From UBA6921 sp031363085 (GTDB taxonomy: Bacteria > Pseudomonadota > Gammaproteobacteria > SG8-11): a stretch of DNA of 8,973 nt. The stretch spans positions 1 through 8,973 of the forward strand of contig JANLTU010000111.1 of NCBI GenBank assembly GCA_031363085.1, written 5' to 3'. A program made the position numbers and the translations under genes. This document shows positions 1-6,729 of the stretch, one piece after another; position 1 is the first letter of the stretch, and the number at the start of each line of letters is the position of its first letter. The notes beneath the pieces are model-generated. The model searched no databases. It was not told where the DNA came from and was given only the letters and a program-made list of their open reading frames with translations.

Positions 1-165
1 GACCTGTGGGACTTCAAAGGGCTGCGCGCGCAGCCTGATGCCGAGGTCACCGACACCGATGACGACGCCCTGCCCTGGGCTGCGCCTACAGTCAACCTCA
101 CTGTCGACGAGGATGACGCTCAGCCCATGGTTTATTTGCGACAAGCAACCGAAACCTTTCCATGA
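1..165 (+). CDS. C-terminal fragment of an unidentified acidic protein
   Basis: An open frame runs from base 1 in frame 1 to a TGA stop at 163-165, giving the last 54 residues of a protein whose start lies outside the window. The fragment begins DLWDFKGLR and ends YLRQATETFP. It is acidic, with the runs TDTDDDALPW and TVDEDDAQP, and reads like a disordered linker followed by a short ordered tail. Codon choice (mostly G or C in third positions) resembles the neighbouring genes. I do not recognise the family and assign no function. The gene converges on dapB, so it belongs to a separate transcription unit. That it is real coding sequence is likely but rests only on the open frame, its composition and the stem-loop right after the stop. 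Confidence 0.6.
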   Translation, partial: DLWDFKGLRAQPDAEVTDTDDDALPWAAPTVNLTVDEDDAQPMVYLRQATETFP

Positions 166-201
166 CAACAACGGGCGCGCTGCTAACCGCCCCTGGTGTT
201 G
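166..201 (+). terminator. Stem-loop after the stop of the partial gene (weak terminator candidate)
   Basis: Directly after the TGA stop, CAACA (166-170) pairs with TGTTG (197-201) and GGGCG (173-177) pairs with CGCCC (188-192). This leaves an asymmetric internal loop and a 10-base apical loop. Its position between two converging genes fits a transcription end. No T-run follows on the plus strand, so it is not a classic intrinsic terminator. The rest of the gap up to the dapB stop (202-298) shows no further feature I can support. Confidence 0.3.
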
Positions 202-298
202 ACATATGCGCGTGGACACAACCGCAGCCAAGTAATCACGCTTCGAAGACTGACGTTAAACATCGATGACTCCGCAGCTTAGCAAGAAGCGCTGAGAA

Positions 299-1111
299 TT
301 ATCGCAATCCCAGCACATCCTGCATGTCGAAAAGCCCATGGTCTTTACCGGCGAGCCAGTGTGCTGCGCGCAGTGCGCCTTGGGCGAAGTTCAGGCGGCT
401 GGAGGCTTTGTGGGTGATTTCAACGCGCTCGCCCAGGCCCGCGAACATGACGGTGTGGTCACCGACAATGTCACCGGCGCGGATGGTGGCAAAGCCGATG
501 GTGTTGCGGTCACGCTCGCCGGTGACGCCTTCGCGGCCGTAAACCGCGCAGGTTTTGAGATCGCGATTCAGCGCGTTGGCGACCACCTCACCCATACGCA
601 ATGCGGTGCCCGACGGAGCATCAATTTTGTGGCGGTGATGGGCCTCGATAATTTCGATGTCAACGTCGTCGCCCAGCACGCGCGCGGCCATGTCCAATAA
701 CTTGAAACACAAGTTCACACCGACGCTCATGTTAGGCGCCATGACGATGGCGATATCGCCGGCAATCTGCGTGATGTGTGCTTTTTGCTGCGGGTTGAAA
801 CCGGTGGTGCCGATGATGATTTTTTTGCGCGTGCGGTGGCAGGCGGCCAAGTGCGCGAGCGTGACTTCCGGGCAGGTGAAGTCGATGAGCACGTCGGCAT
901 CGCGCAAGGCAATTTCAACCTGGTCGACTACGCGTACGCCGAGCCGGCCGACACCGGCCAGCTCTCCGGCATCGGCGCCGATGACACTGCTGCCGCTGCG
1001 TTCAAAAGCCCCGGTGACACGCAGTGTGGTTGCACTGTGCGCGGCTTCGATCAGGGCGCGGCCCATGCGGCCGGCGGCTCCGGCGATGGCAATGCGGGTG
1101 GGGTTGGTCAT
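299..1111 (-). CDS. dapB: 4-hydroxy-tetrahydrodipicolinate reductase
   Basis: DapB reduces 4-hydroxy-tetrahydrodipicolinate to tetrahydrodipicolinate with NAD(P)H in the cytoplasm. This is the second committed step of diaminopimelate and lysine synthesis. The 270-residue length matches the family (about 270). The N-terminal Rossmann nucleotide-binding loop GAAGRMG is at residues 11-17. The signature EAHHRHKIDAPSGTA is at about 156-170, with the expected catalytic His158 and Lys162 and the substrate-binding SGT. The C-terminal GLFDMQDVLGL ending is also typical. The ATG at 1111 is chosen because the Rossmann strand begins a few residues later and an AGGA Shine-Dalgarno (1121-1124) sits 9 bases upstream. 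It lies 28 bases downstream of the DsrE-like gene on the same strand, so it is probably the last gene of the dnaK/dnaJ transcript. No obvious promoter of its own is visible in that gap. Confidence 0.97.
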   Translation of the reverse strand: MTNPTRIAIAGAAGRMGRALIEAAHSATTLRVTGAFERSGSSVIGADAGELAGVGRLGVRVVDQVEIALRDADVLIDFTCPEVTLAHLAACHRTRKKIIIGTTGFNPQQKAHITQIAGDIAIVMAPNMSVGVNLCFKLLDMAARVLGDDVDIEIIEAHHRHKIDAPSGTALRMGEVVANALNRDLKTCAVYGREGVTGERDRNTIGFATIRAGDIVGDHTVMFAGLGERVEITHKASSRLNFAQGALRAAHWLAGKDHGLFDMQDVLGLR

Positions 1112-1139
1112 GGGTGTGGTTCCTGGCGAATACTAGATC

Positions 1140-1619
1140 CTACCAACTGATGTAGCTGTAACCCTGCTCTTGCAATTCCATTAAATCCGACGCGCCGACT
1201 TCGACAACTTTTGCGAACGGCAGCATGTCTGCGTCTTTCCAGCCTTGCGTCATCATGGTGTTGCCGCAGGCATGAAATTCCACGCCGTATTCGTTCAAGC
1301 TGCGGACCCGTTGTTTGATTTCTTCGCTGACCGGGCGCTTGGGGTTTTTGGCCAAGATGTGAATGCCGGGGCCGATGGCGACGATGACGATTTTAATGTT
1401 GTCGCCGTATTTGCGCAGCATCGCGCCAGCCGAAAATAAAATATGTTCCTGGTAGGTTGCATCAGCCTTGTTGAGCTGATAAACGACGCGGTGCGCGGGT
1501 GCTTCGCCGGGGAATTTTAAGGCAGGTTCCGGCGCGTCTTCAGCCTGTGCTATCCCTAGTGTGAGCAGGCTGCCGAAAAAAAATAGCGCAAGAAAATTAC
1601 GATAACGTTGTGGGTTCAT
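1140..1619 (-). CDS. Exported DsrE/F-like family protein
   Basis: This gene encodes a 159-residue protein with an N-terminal signal peptide: a positive start (MNPQRYR), a hydrophobic core (FLALFFFGSLLTLGI) and a probable cleavage site after AQA at residue 26. The mature part of about 133 residues resembles the periplasmic branch of the DsrE/DsrF-like superfamily. It has alternating strands and helices, a KIVIVAIGPGI strand-loop at about 76-86, and the segment VEFHACGNTM with Cys118, the only cysteine in the protein. In DsrE relatives a cysteine near this place can carry sulfur; whether that applies here is inference. The ATG at 1619 is preferred over upstream in-frame ATG codons because of the strong AAGGAG ribosome site and the intact signal peptide it gives. 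It sits between dnaJ (60-base gap) and dapB (28-base gap) on the same strand, which suggests co-transcription with the chaperones. The molecular function is unknown. Confidence 0.8.
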   Translation of the reverse strand: MNPQRYRNFLALFFFGSLLTLGIAQAEDAPEPALKFPGEAPAHRVVYQLNKADATYQEHILFSAGAMLRKYGDNIKIVIVAIGPGIHILAKNPKRPVSEEIKQRVRSLNEYGVEFHACGNTMMTQGWKDADMLPFAKVVEVGASDLMELQEQGYSYISW

Positions 1620-1626
1620 TGCAGGT

Positions 1627-1632
1627 CTCCTT
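1627..1632 (-). promoter_or_regulatory. Shine-Dalgarno of the DsrE-like gene
   Basis: AAGGAG on the minus strand, 7 bases before the ATG at 1619. It is the strongest ribosome-binding site in the window and decides the start over the longer open frame that reaches 1661. Confidence 0.75.
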
Positions 1633-1679
1633 TTTGTTGAGACAATACCCGGGCAGCCCACGCGTCGCTCCTGCTCGAA

Positions 1680-2819
1680 TCACGGCTTCATGTCGTCGAA
1701 AAATTTTTTCACGCCGTCAAGCCAATTGCTGGTGCGCGGACTGTGTTTATCGCCGTTGTTTTTCAGTGACTGATCGAATTCGCGCAACAGGTCTTTTTGT
1801 TTGCTGGTCAAATTCACCGGGGTTTCCACCGCAACCTTGCACAACAAGTCGCCGGTTTGACCGCCGCGTACCGACTGTACGCCTTTGCCGCGCATGCGGA
1901 AGACTTTGCCGGTTTGGGTTTCGGGCGGAATTTTCAACTTCACGCGCCCGTCAAGCGTGGGCACGTCGAGCTCACCACCCAAGGCGGCAGTGGTCAAATC
2001 AATCGGTACTTCGCAGTAAAGATCCGACCCGTCACGCACAAACAACGCGTGTTCCAACACCGCAATCTGTACGTATAAATCACCGGGCGGGCCGCCCATT
2101 TGTCCGACCTCACCCTCACCGGCCAGACGGATGCGGTCACCCGTGTCGACCCCGGCGGGAATTTTAACCGACAAAGTTTTTTGCTCTTCAGCGCGGCCTT
2201 CGCCGTGGCAGGTTGGGCATGGATCAGTAATCACGGTGCCGCTGCCGCGACAGCGCGGACAGGTCTGCTGCAATGAAAAAAACCCCTGCTGCATGCGCAC
2301 CTGACCGTGGCCACCGCAGGTCGAACAGGTGGTGGGGCTGGTGCCTTTCTTGGCGCCGCTGCCGCCGCAGGTTTTGCACGCCACATGCGTGGGCACGCGA
2401 ATTTTCACGGTCGAGCCACGCACCGCGTCTTCCAGACTCAACTCCAAGTTGTAACGTAAGTCGGAACCACGGTGCGCACGTGCGCTGCCCTGGCGGGCGC
2501 CGCCGAAAATATCGCCGAACACCTCACCGAACACGTCGCTGAAGCTGGCATTGGCACCAAAGCCCGCACCGCCGGCGCCCGCCGCCGCGCTTGGGTCGAC
2601 TCCGGCATGGCCGAACTGATCGTAGGCAGCGCGTTTGCGCGCATCGGTCAGCACTTCGTAGGCTTCTTTGGCCTCTTTGAATTTTTCCTCTGAAGGTTTG
2701 TCGCCCGGATTGCGGTCAGGGTGGTACTTCATCGCCAAGCGGCGATAGGCTTTTTTAAGTTCAGCTTCGCTCGCGTTGCGCGCGACGCCGAGGATTTCAT
2801 AAAAGTCAGGCTTGGCCAT
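1680..2819 (-). CDS. dnaJ: Chaperone protein DnaJ (Hsp40)
   Basis: DnaJ delivers unfolded proteins to DnaK and stimulates its ATPase. The 379 residues show the full class A layout. The J-domain (about 1-70) has the catalytic HPD at 33-35. A Gly/Phe-rich linker spans about 75-110 (GAGGAGFG, then VFGEVFGDIFGG). A zinc-binding region has four CxxCxGxG repeats at about 148-155, 165-172, 187-194 and 201-208. The C-terminal substrate-binding and dimerisation domains follow. All eight zinc cysteines and the HPD triad are present, so it should be functional. The ATG at 2819 gives the normal family start (MAKPDFYEILGV). No clear Shine-Dalgarno precedes it, so translation may depend on coupling or on an A/T-rich leader. 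It follows dnaK by 103 bases that hold two stem-loops; no separate sigma-32 promoter is visible there. The stop overlaps nothing and is 60 bases from the next gene. Confidence 0.98.
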   Translation of the reverse strand: MAKPDFYEILGVARNASEAELKKAYRRLAMKYHPDRNPGDKPSEEKFKEAKEAYEVLTDARKRAAYDQFGHAGVDPSAAAGAGGAGFGANASFSDVFGEVFGDIFGGARQGSARAHRGSDLRYNLELSLEDAVRGSTVKIRVPTHVACKTCGGSGAKKGTSPTTCSTCGGHGQVRMQQGFFSLQQTCPRCRGSGTVITDPCPTCHGEGRAEEQKTLSVKIPAGVDTGDRIRLAGEGEVGQMGGPPGDLYVQIAVLEHALFVRDGSDLYCEVPIDLTTAALGGELDVPTLDGRVKLKIPPETQTGKVFRMRGKGVQSVRGGQTGDLLCKVAVETPVNLTSKQKDLLREFDQSLKNNGDKHSPRTSNWLDGVKKFFDDMKP

Positions 2820-2858
2820 TGCGTGCTGTCAAAACATCATCGTTAATTTAGAACAACG

Positions 2859-2880
2859 AGGCGCGGACTATGCCGCGCCT
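2859..2880 (-). repeat. Perfect 8-bp stem-loop before dnaJ
   Basis: AGGCGCGG (2859-2866) and CCGCGCCT (2873-2880) are perfect inverted repeats around a 6-base loop. The GC-rich stem would form in the dnaK-dnaJ transcript about 40 bases before the dnaJ start. The bases after it on the transcript are U/A-rich but interrupted (CGTTGTTCTAAATT), so it is more likely an attenuator, processing site or mRNA-stability element than a full terminator. Confidence 0.55.
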
Positions 2881-2895
2881 GCGAATACACTCGCC

Positions 2896-2915
2896 TTCCC
2901 GGCGGTCACCGGGAA
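2896..2915 (-). repeat. Perfect 7-bp stem-loop just after dnaK
   Basis: TTCCCGG (2896-2902) and CCGGGAA (2909-2915) are perfect inverted repeats around a 6-base loop, starting 7 bases past the dnaK stop. Together with the second hairpin at 2859-2880 it makes a tandem structure between dnaK and dnaJ. It could protect the upstream dnaK message from 3' exonucleases or partly stop transcription. No U-run follows. Confidence 0.45.
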
Positions 2916-2922
2916 CGGCACA

Positions 2923-4854
2923 TCATTTTTTCTCGTCTTTGACTTCTTCAAACTCAGCGTCCACTACATTGTCTTTGGCACCGTCACCTGCGGATTTGTT
3001 ACCGGCGTCGCTCCCCGGCGCCGACGCGCCCTGCTCCTTTTGCGCATACAAGCGTTCCGCCATCTTGGATGCCGCCGCGCCCAACGTGGCGGTACGCGCT
3101 TCAATCGCCGCTTTGTCGTCGCCTTTCAAGGCTTCTTTCAACGCGCTGATGGCGGTATCGATAGCTTGCTTTTCACCGGCTTCCAGCTTGGCGCCCAGCT
3201 CACCCATCGATTTGGTGGTGGAGTGAATTAGCCCTTCACCCTTGTTACGCACATCAACCAGCTCATGGAATTTACGATCTTCATCGCGGTGCGCTTCGGC
3301 GTCAGACACCATGCGCTTGATATCTTCTTCCGACAGACCACTCGACGCCTTGATGGCAATCGACTGTTTTTTGCCGGTGGCCTTGTCGCGCGCCGACACG
3401 TTCAAAATGCCGTTAGCATCGATGTCGAAGGCCACTTCGATTTGCGGCACGCCGCGCGGCGCCGGCGGAATGTCGCCCAGGTCAAAGCGGCCCAGCGATT
3501 TATTCGCCGAGGCCATTTCGCGCTCGCCTTGCAACACATGCACAGTAACTGCGGATTGATGGTCTTCGGCGGTTGAAAATACCTGCGTGGCTTTGGTCGG
3601 AATGGTGGTGTTTTTCTCGATCAGTTTGGTCATCACACCACCCAGGGTTTCGATGCCCAGCGACAGCGGCGTTACGTCCAGCAGCAGCACGTCTTTGACT
3701 TCGCCCGCCAACACACCGGCCTGAATCGCGGCACCGACGGCGACCGCCTCGTCCGGATTAACGTCTTTACGTGGCTCTTTGCCGAACAACTCGCGCACCA
3801 GCTCCTGCACTTTGGGCATGCGCGTCTGACCACCGACGAGAATGACTTCGTTAATATCCGACACCGACACGCCGGCGTCTTTCAATGCCATCTTGCAGGG
3901 TGGCAGCGTGCGCTGAATTAAATCTTCCACCAGCGCTTCCAACTTGGAGCGCGTGAGCTTGAGGTTCAGGTGCTTTGGGCCGCTGGCATCGGCCGTGACA
4001 TACGGCAGGTTGATATCCGTTTGCTGGCTGGTCGACAGCTCGATCTTGGCTTTTTCGGCCGCTTCTTTTAAGCGCTGCAGCGCCAGCGGGTCGTTGGACA
4101 AATTGATGCCGGAAGATTTTTTAAAATCGTCCACCAGATAATCGATGATGCGCTTGTCGAAATCCTCACCGCCCAGGAAGGTGTCGCCGTTGGTGGACAA
4201 CACTTCGAACTGATGTTCGCCGTCGACTTCGGCGATTTCGATGATGGAGATGTCAAAGGTTCCGCCGCCTAAATCGAACACCGCAATTTTGGAATCGCCG
4301 CGCTTCTTGTCCATGCCATAGGCAAGCGCCGCAGCGGTTGGTTCGTTGATGATGCGCTTGACTTCCAAACCGGCAATGCGCCCGGCGTCTTTGGTGGCCT
4401 GGCGCTGTGAGTCGTTGAAGTACGCCGGCACCGTGATGACCGCTTCAGTGACCGGTTCACCGAGGTAATCTTCAGCGGTCTTCTTCATTTTCATCAACAC
4501 GCGCGCGGAGATTTCTTGCGGCGCCATCTTTTTGCCGTCGGCATCGACCCAGGCATCGCCGTTATCGGCCGCGACGATTTTGTACGGCACCATGCCGACA
4601 TCGCGCTTCACCACGTCGTCGTTGAATTTGCGGCCGATCAAGCGTTTCACCGCATAAATGGTGTTGCGTGGATTGGTCACGGCCTGGCGCTTGGCGGGTT
4701 GACCGACGATCACCTCGCCGTCGTTGCCGAACGCCACAATGGACGGGGTAGTGCGGTCACCCTCGCTGTTTTCGATCACGCGCGGCTTACCGCTTTCCAT
4801 CACAGCGACGCAGGAGTTGGTAGTGCCTAAATCAATCCCGATAATCTTGCCCAT
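2923..4854 (-). CDS. dnaK: Molecular chaperone DnaK (Hsp70)
   Basis: DnaK is the ATP-driven Hsp70 that binds exposed hydrophobic peptides. It works with DnaJ and GrpE in the cytoplasm and usually also restrains sigma-32. From the chosen start it has 643 residues, close to the usual 635-645. The actin-like ATPase domain (about 1-385) has the phosphate loops GIDLGTTNS (6-14) and DLGGGTFDIS (194-203), and ILVGGQTRMP at about 338-347. The conserved linker VLLLD is at about 389-393, followed by the beta-sandwich substrate domain (from DVTPLSLGIETLGG), a helical lid, and the acidic tail ending DAEFEEVKDEKK. The start is the ATG of MGKIIGIDLGTTNS at 4854, with GGTGGAG (4861-4867) as ribosome site; an ATG five codons upstream would place the start inside or before that site. 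A strong sigma-32 promoter lies between grpE and this gene. No key residue is missing. Confidence 0.99.
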   Translation of the reverse strand: MGKIIGIDLGTTNSCVAVMESGKPRVIENSEGDRTTPSIVAFGNDGEVIVGQPAKRQAVTNPRNTIYAVKRLIGRKFNDDVVKRDVGMVPYKIVAADNGDAWVDADGKKMAPQEISARVLMKMKKTAEDYLGEPVTEAVITVPAYFNDSQRQATKDAGRIAGLEVKRIINEPTAAALAYGMDKKRGDSKIAVFDLGGGTFDISIIEIAEVDGEHQFEVLSTNGDTFLGGEDFDKRIIDYLVDDFKKSSGINLSNDPLALQRLKEAAEKAKIELSTSQQTDINLPYVTADASGPKHLNLKLTRSKLEALVEDLIQRTLPPCKMALKDAGVSVSDINEVILVGGQTRMPKVQELVRELFGKEPRKDVNPDEAVAVGAAIQAGVLAGEVKDVLLLDVTPLSLGIETLGGVMTKLIEKNTTIPTKATQVFSTAEDHQSAVTVHVLQGEREMASANKSLGRFDLGDIPPAPRGVPQIEVAFDIDANGILNVSARDKATGKKQSIAIKASSGLSEEDIKRMVSDAEAHRDEDRKFHELVDVRNKGEGLIHSTTKSMGELGAKLEAGEKQAIDTAISALKEALKGDDKAAIEARTATLGAAASKMAERLYAQKEQGASAPGSDAGNKSAGDGAKDNVVDAEFEEVKDEKK

Positions 4855-4860
4855 GTTCTT

Positions 4861-4867
4861 CTCCACC
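4861..4867 (-). promoter_or_regulatory. Shine-Dalgarno of dnaK
   Basis: GGTGGAG on the minus strand ends 6 bases before the ATG at 4854. It fixes the start at MGKIIGIDLG rather than at the upstream in-frame ATG at 4869. Confidence 0.7.
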
Positions 4868-4898
4868 AAAATTAAATTAATCTACGATTTCTTTGTAA

Positions 4899-4925
4899 AG
4901 TTGGGGTGTTTCGCCGCACTTCAAG
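4899..4925 (-). promoter_or_regulatory. Sigma-32 (RpoH) heat-shock promoter of dnaK
   Basis: On the minus strand, CTTGAA (4920-4925) is followed after 13 bases by CCCCAACT (4899-4906). The sigma-32 consensus is CTTGAA, 13-17 bases, then CCCCATNT, so the -35 is exact and the -10 differs by one base. Transcription would begin near 4892, giving a leader of about 38 bases before the dnaK ATG. It provides heat-inducible transcription of dnaK, and probably dnaJ and the genes after it, independently of grpE. Confidence 0.75.
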
Positions 4926-4937
4926 CCCCGGCACCGA

Positions 4938-5552
4938 TCAATTGCTCGGCGGCGCCTTCGACACCACCACACGCGCCGGCCGCAGCAAGCGGTCATTGAG
5001 CACATAGCCTTTTTGAAACACCATCACCACGGTATTGGGTGCCGCTGTTTTCGACTCTTGAATCGACATCGCCTGATGCCAGTCGGGATTAAACGGCTCG
5101 TTTAACGGATCGATTTCCCGCGCACCCACCTTGTTCATGGCCGCCGCCAATAGTTGGTCGGTCAGGGCCATGCCTTCAGACAGTTTGGCGACATCGGCGC
5201 CCGGCTCTTGTGCCGCTGTGAGGCCCATCTCCAGACTGTCTTTGACCGCCACTAATTCCTGCAAAAAACTGTCCAGGGCGTATTTACGCACTTTGTCCAG
5301 CTCGCGCTCGCCACGACGCCGCACGTTTTCGGTGTCAGCGCGCGCGCGCATTAGCTGGTCAAGGTACTCATCCGCCTTCTTGCGGGTGTCTTCCAGCAAC
5401 AGCCACAAACTTTGGTAGCTGGGTTGCGCTTCGCCTGGTTCGCCTTCCGGTGCGGTGTTATCTGCGGCGTTATTTTCGGGGTTTTCGATACTGTCCGCAC
5501 TCGTCATTTTTGCTTGCTCGTCAAGTACTGTGCTCGGCTGTTTATTGTCCAT
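4938..5552 (-). CDS. grpE: Nucleotide exchange factor GrpE
   Basis: GrpE is a dimeric cytoplasmic cofactor that releases ADP from DnaK and acts as a thermosensor of the chaperone cycle. From the chosen start it has 204 residues (family about 180-210). An acidic, probably disordered N-terminus (about 1-45) is followed by a long charged helix (about 48-105, LEDTRKKADEYLDQLMRARA and onward) expected to form the dimer coiled coil. The C-terminal beta domain has the GrpE signature at about 144-187: FNPDWHQAM, then VFQKGYVLNDRLLRPARVVV. The ATG at 5552 is chosen because GGGAG (5562-5566) sits 9 bases before it; a longer frame to 5585 lacks such a site. It lies 78 bases downstream of hrcA and 83 bases upstream of dnaK. 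A sigma-32 promoter overlaps the end of hrcA just before it. Confidence 0.97.
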   Translation of the reverse strand: MDNKQPSTVLDEQAKMTSADSIENPENNAADNTAPEGEPGEAQPSYQSLWLLLEDTRKKADEYLDQLMRARADTENVRRRGERELDKVRKYALDSFLQELVAVKDSLEMGLTAAQEPGADVAKLSEGMALTDQLLAAAMNKVGAREIDPLNEPFNPDWHQAMSIQESKTAAPNTVVMVFQKGYVLNDRLLRPARVVVSKAPPSN

Positions 5553-5618
5553 CCCATCGGTCTCCCGACAGCGCAAATGCGTCACACGCGCTGTCCTCGT
5601 AATTCAAACGTGGAGGCA

Positions 5619-5646
5619 ATATGGGGACGGTCAGTCCTGGTTCAAG
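5619..5646 (-). promoter_or_regulatory. Sigma-32 (RpoH) heat-shock promoter of grpE
   Basis: On the minus strand, CTTGAA (5641-5646) lies 14 bases before CCCCATAT (5619-5626). Both boxes match the sigma-32 consensus (CTTGAA and CCCCATNT) exactly with permitted spacing. The -35 box is inside the last codons of hrcA and the -10 just after its stop. Transcription would start near 5612, about 60 bases before the grpE ATG. The same DNA also offers TTGAAC and CATATT 16 bases apart, a weaker possible sigma-70 promoter. This promoter would let grpE-dnaK-dnaJ respond to heat without raising hrcA. Confidence 0.8.
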
Positions 5647-6677
5647 GCCGCACCTAAAAGTTTTGCGGTGACATCCACCAGCGGGATCACACGCTGGTAG
5701 GCCATGCGTGTCGGCCCCACTACGCCCAACACACCGACGATCTGGCCGTTTGCGGTATACGGCGCGGTCACCAGACTGCACCCGTCCAACACACCATAGC
5801 CGGATTCTTCACCGACAAAAATCTGCACACCCTGCGCTTTCATGACGTGGTCGAACAAGCTGAGCAAATCGCGCTTTTCGTTAAAGGCATCGAACAATTG
5901 ACGCAGCTTTTCCATATCTGCCATTTCGAGGTACTGCATTAAATTGGTTTGGCCGGCGACCACGAAGTCGGCTTCTTTTTCCTCGTTCAAAGCCTTGGAC
6001 GCCATATCGATGGCGGCCATCATGATGTGGTCGGCGCGCTGTTTGGTGTCCTGCATTTCCAGTAACAAGGCGTCTTTGACCGCCGACAGATTACGCCCGG
6101 TGAAATGTTGATTAAAGTAATTTGCCGCCTGTTGCAATTCGGCGCGCGAATACTCACGCGCAACGTGGATCACGCGGTTTTGAATCTCTTCATCGCTGAT
6201 GACTAAAATCACCAGAATGCGATTTTCCGACAGCGGCAGAAACTCCAGGTGTTGCAGCGCGTTTTGCTCGTGACGCGACAGCATCACGATGCCGGCCATC
6301 TTGGTGATGCCGGATAAAATCGACGAGGCGCGTTCGACTAGATCCTGTGGTGTGACTTCCGGCGTCAGCTCGCCCTGCAACAGGGTGATCTGCGTGGTTT
6401 CCAAGGGCTGCACGGTGAGCAGCGAATCGATGAAGCAACGATAGCCCTGCACCGTCGGCACGCGTCCGGCCGAGGTGTGCGGCGCTTTCACAAAACCTAA
6501 CTCTTCCAGATCGGCCATCACATTGCGGATGGTCGCGGCGCTTAAGTCGACGCGCATGTCTCGCGCCAAGGTACGCGATCCGATGGGTTCGCCACTTTGT
6601 ATATAGCGTTCGATCAGGGCTTTGAGCAGGAACTGCGCGCGATCACTGATGGGGGGAAGATTCACAACCGATGACAC
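5631..6677 (-). CDS. hrcA: Heat-inducible transcription repressor HrcA
   Basis: HrcA is a dimeric DNA-binding repressor that binds CIRCE operators and needs GroEL to fold into its active form; heat titrates GroEL and relieves repression. The 348 residues match the family (about 340-350). The N-terminal winged-helix region shows RAQFLLKALIERYIQSGEPIGSRTL (about 13-37) and SAATIRNVMADLEELGF (46-62). PHTSAGRVPT (66-75) and GYRCFIDSLL (78-87) follow, then the dimerisation and GAF-like domain. The start is a GTG at 6675-6677, as no ATG fits before the conserved region; its ribosome site is weak. It is the first gene of the minus-strand block and lies divergent to nadK. No CIRCE sequence (TTAGCACTC, 9 bases, GAGTGCTAA) is visible before hrcA, grpE or dnaK, so autoregulation through a standard operator is not supported here. 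Confidence 0.96.
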   Translation of the reverse strand: MSSVVNLPPISDRAQFLLKALIERYIQSGEPIGSRTLARDMRVDLSAATIRNVMADLEELGFVKAPHTSAGRVPTVQGYRCFIDSLLTVQPLETTQITLLQGELTPEVTPQDLVERASSILSGITKMAGIVMLSRHEQNALQHLEFLPLSENRILVILVISDEEIQNRVIHVAREYSRAELQQAANYFNQHFTGRNLSAVKDALLLEMQDTKQRADHIMMAAIDMASKALNEEKEADFVVAGQTNLMQYLEMADMEKLRQLFDAFNEKRDLLSLFDHVMKAQGVQIFVGEESGYGVLDGCSLVTAPYTANGQIVGVLGVVGPTRMAYQRVIPLVDVTAKLLGAALNQD

Positions 6678-6700
6678 CTACAAAAATGGAACTGCTCACG

Positions 6701-6729
6701 AGTATAGGCTCAAGAAAACGCGGATTAAA
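6701..6729 (-). promoter_or_regulatory. Candidate sigma-70-type promoter of hrcA
   Basis: On the minus strand, TATACT (6701-6706) is a good -10 box, with a weak -35 candidate TTTAAT (6724-6729) at 17 bases spacing. It would start transcription near 6694, about 17 bases before the GTG of hrcA. The -35 overlaps a 13-base palindrome. An alternative sigma-32-like pair, CTTGAG (6709-6714) and TTCCATTT (6684-6691), has a poorer -10 and would start transcription at the start codon itself. Evidence is by eye only. Confidence 0.3.

Noticed and set aside
776..1150. Open frame of 124 codons antisense to dapB
   Set aside because: It is opposite dapB, rich in Gly, Ala and Asp as expected of a shadow frame, and resembles no family I know.
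1620..1679. Possible terminator or promoter in the dnaJ to DsrE-like gap (CCCGGG palindrome)
   Set aside because: The palindrome is only six bases, with no extended stem, T-run or promoter boxes.
4112..4128. A/T-rich inverted repeat GATTTT-TT-AAAATC within dnaK
   Set aside because: It lies in well-conserved dnaK codons (DDFKKSS region) with no downstream gene start, so it is best explained by coding sequence.
4871..4899. Good sigma-70-like pair before dnaK: TTTACA, 17 bases, TTTAAT on the minus strand
   Set aside because: It would start transcription near 4864, inside the dnaK ribosome-binding site, so the message could not be translated well. The sigma-32 promoter just upstream is better placed.
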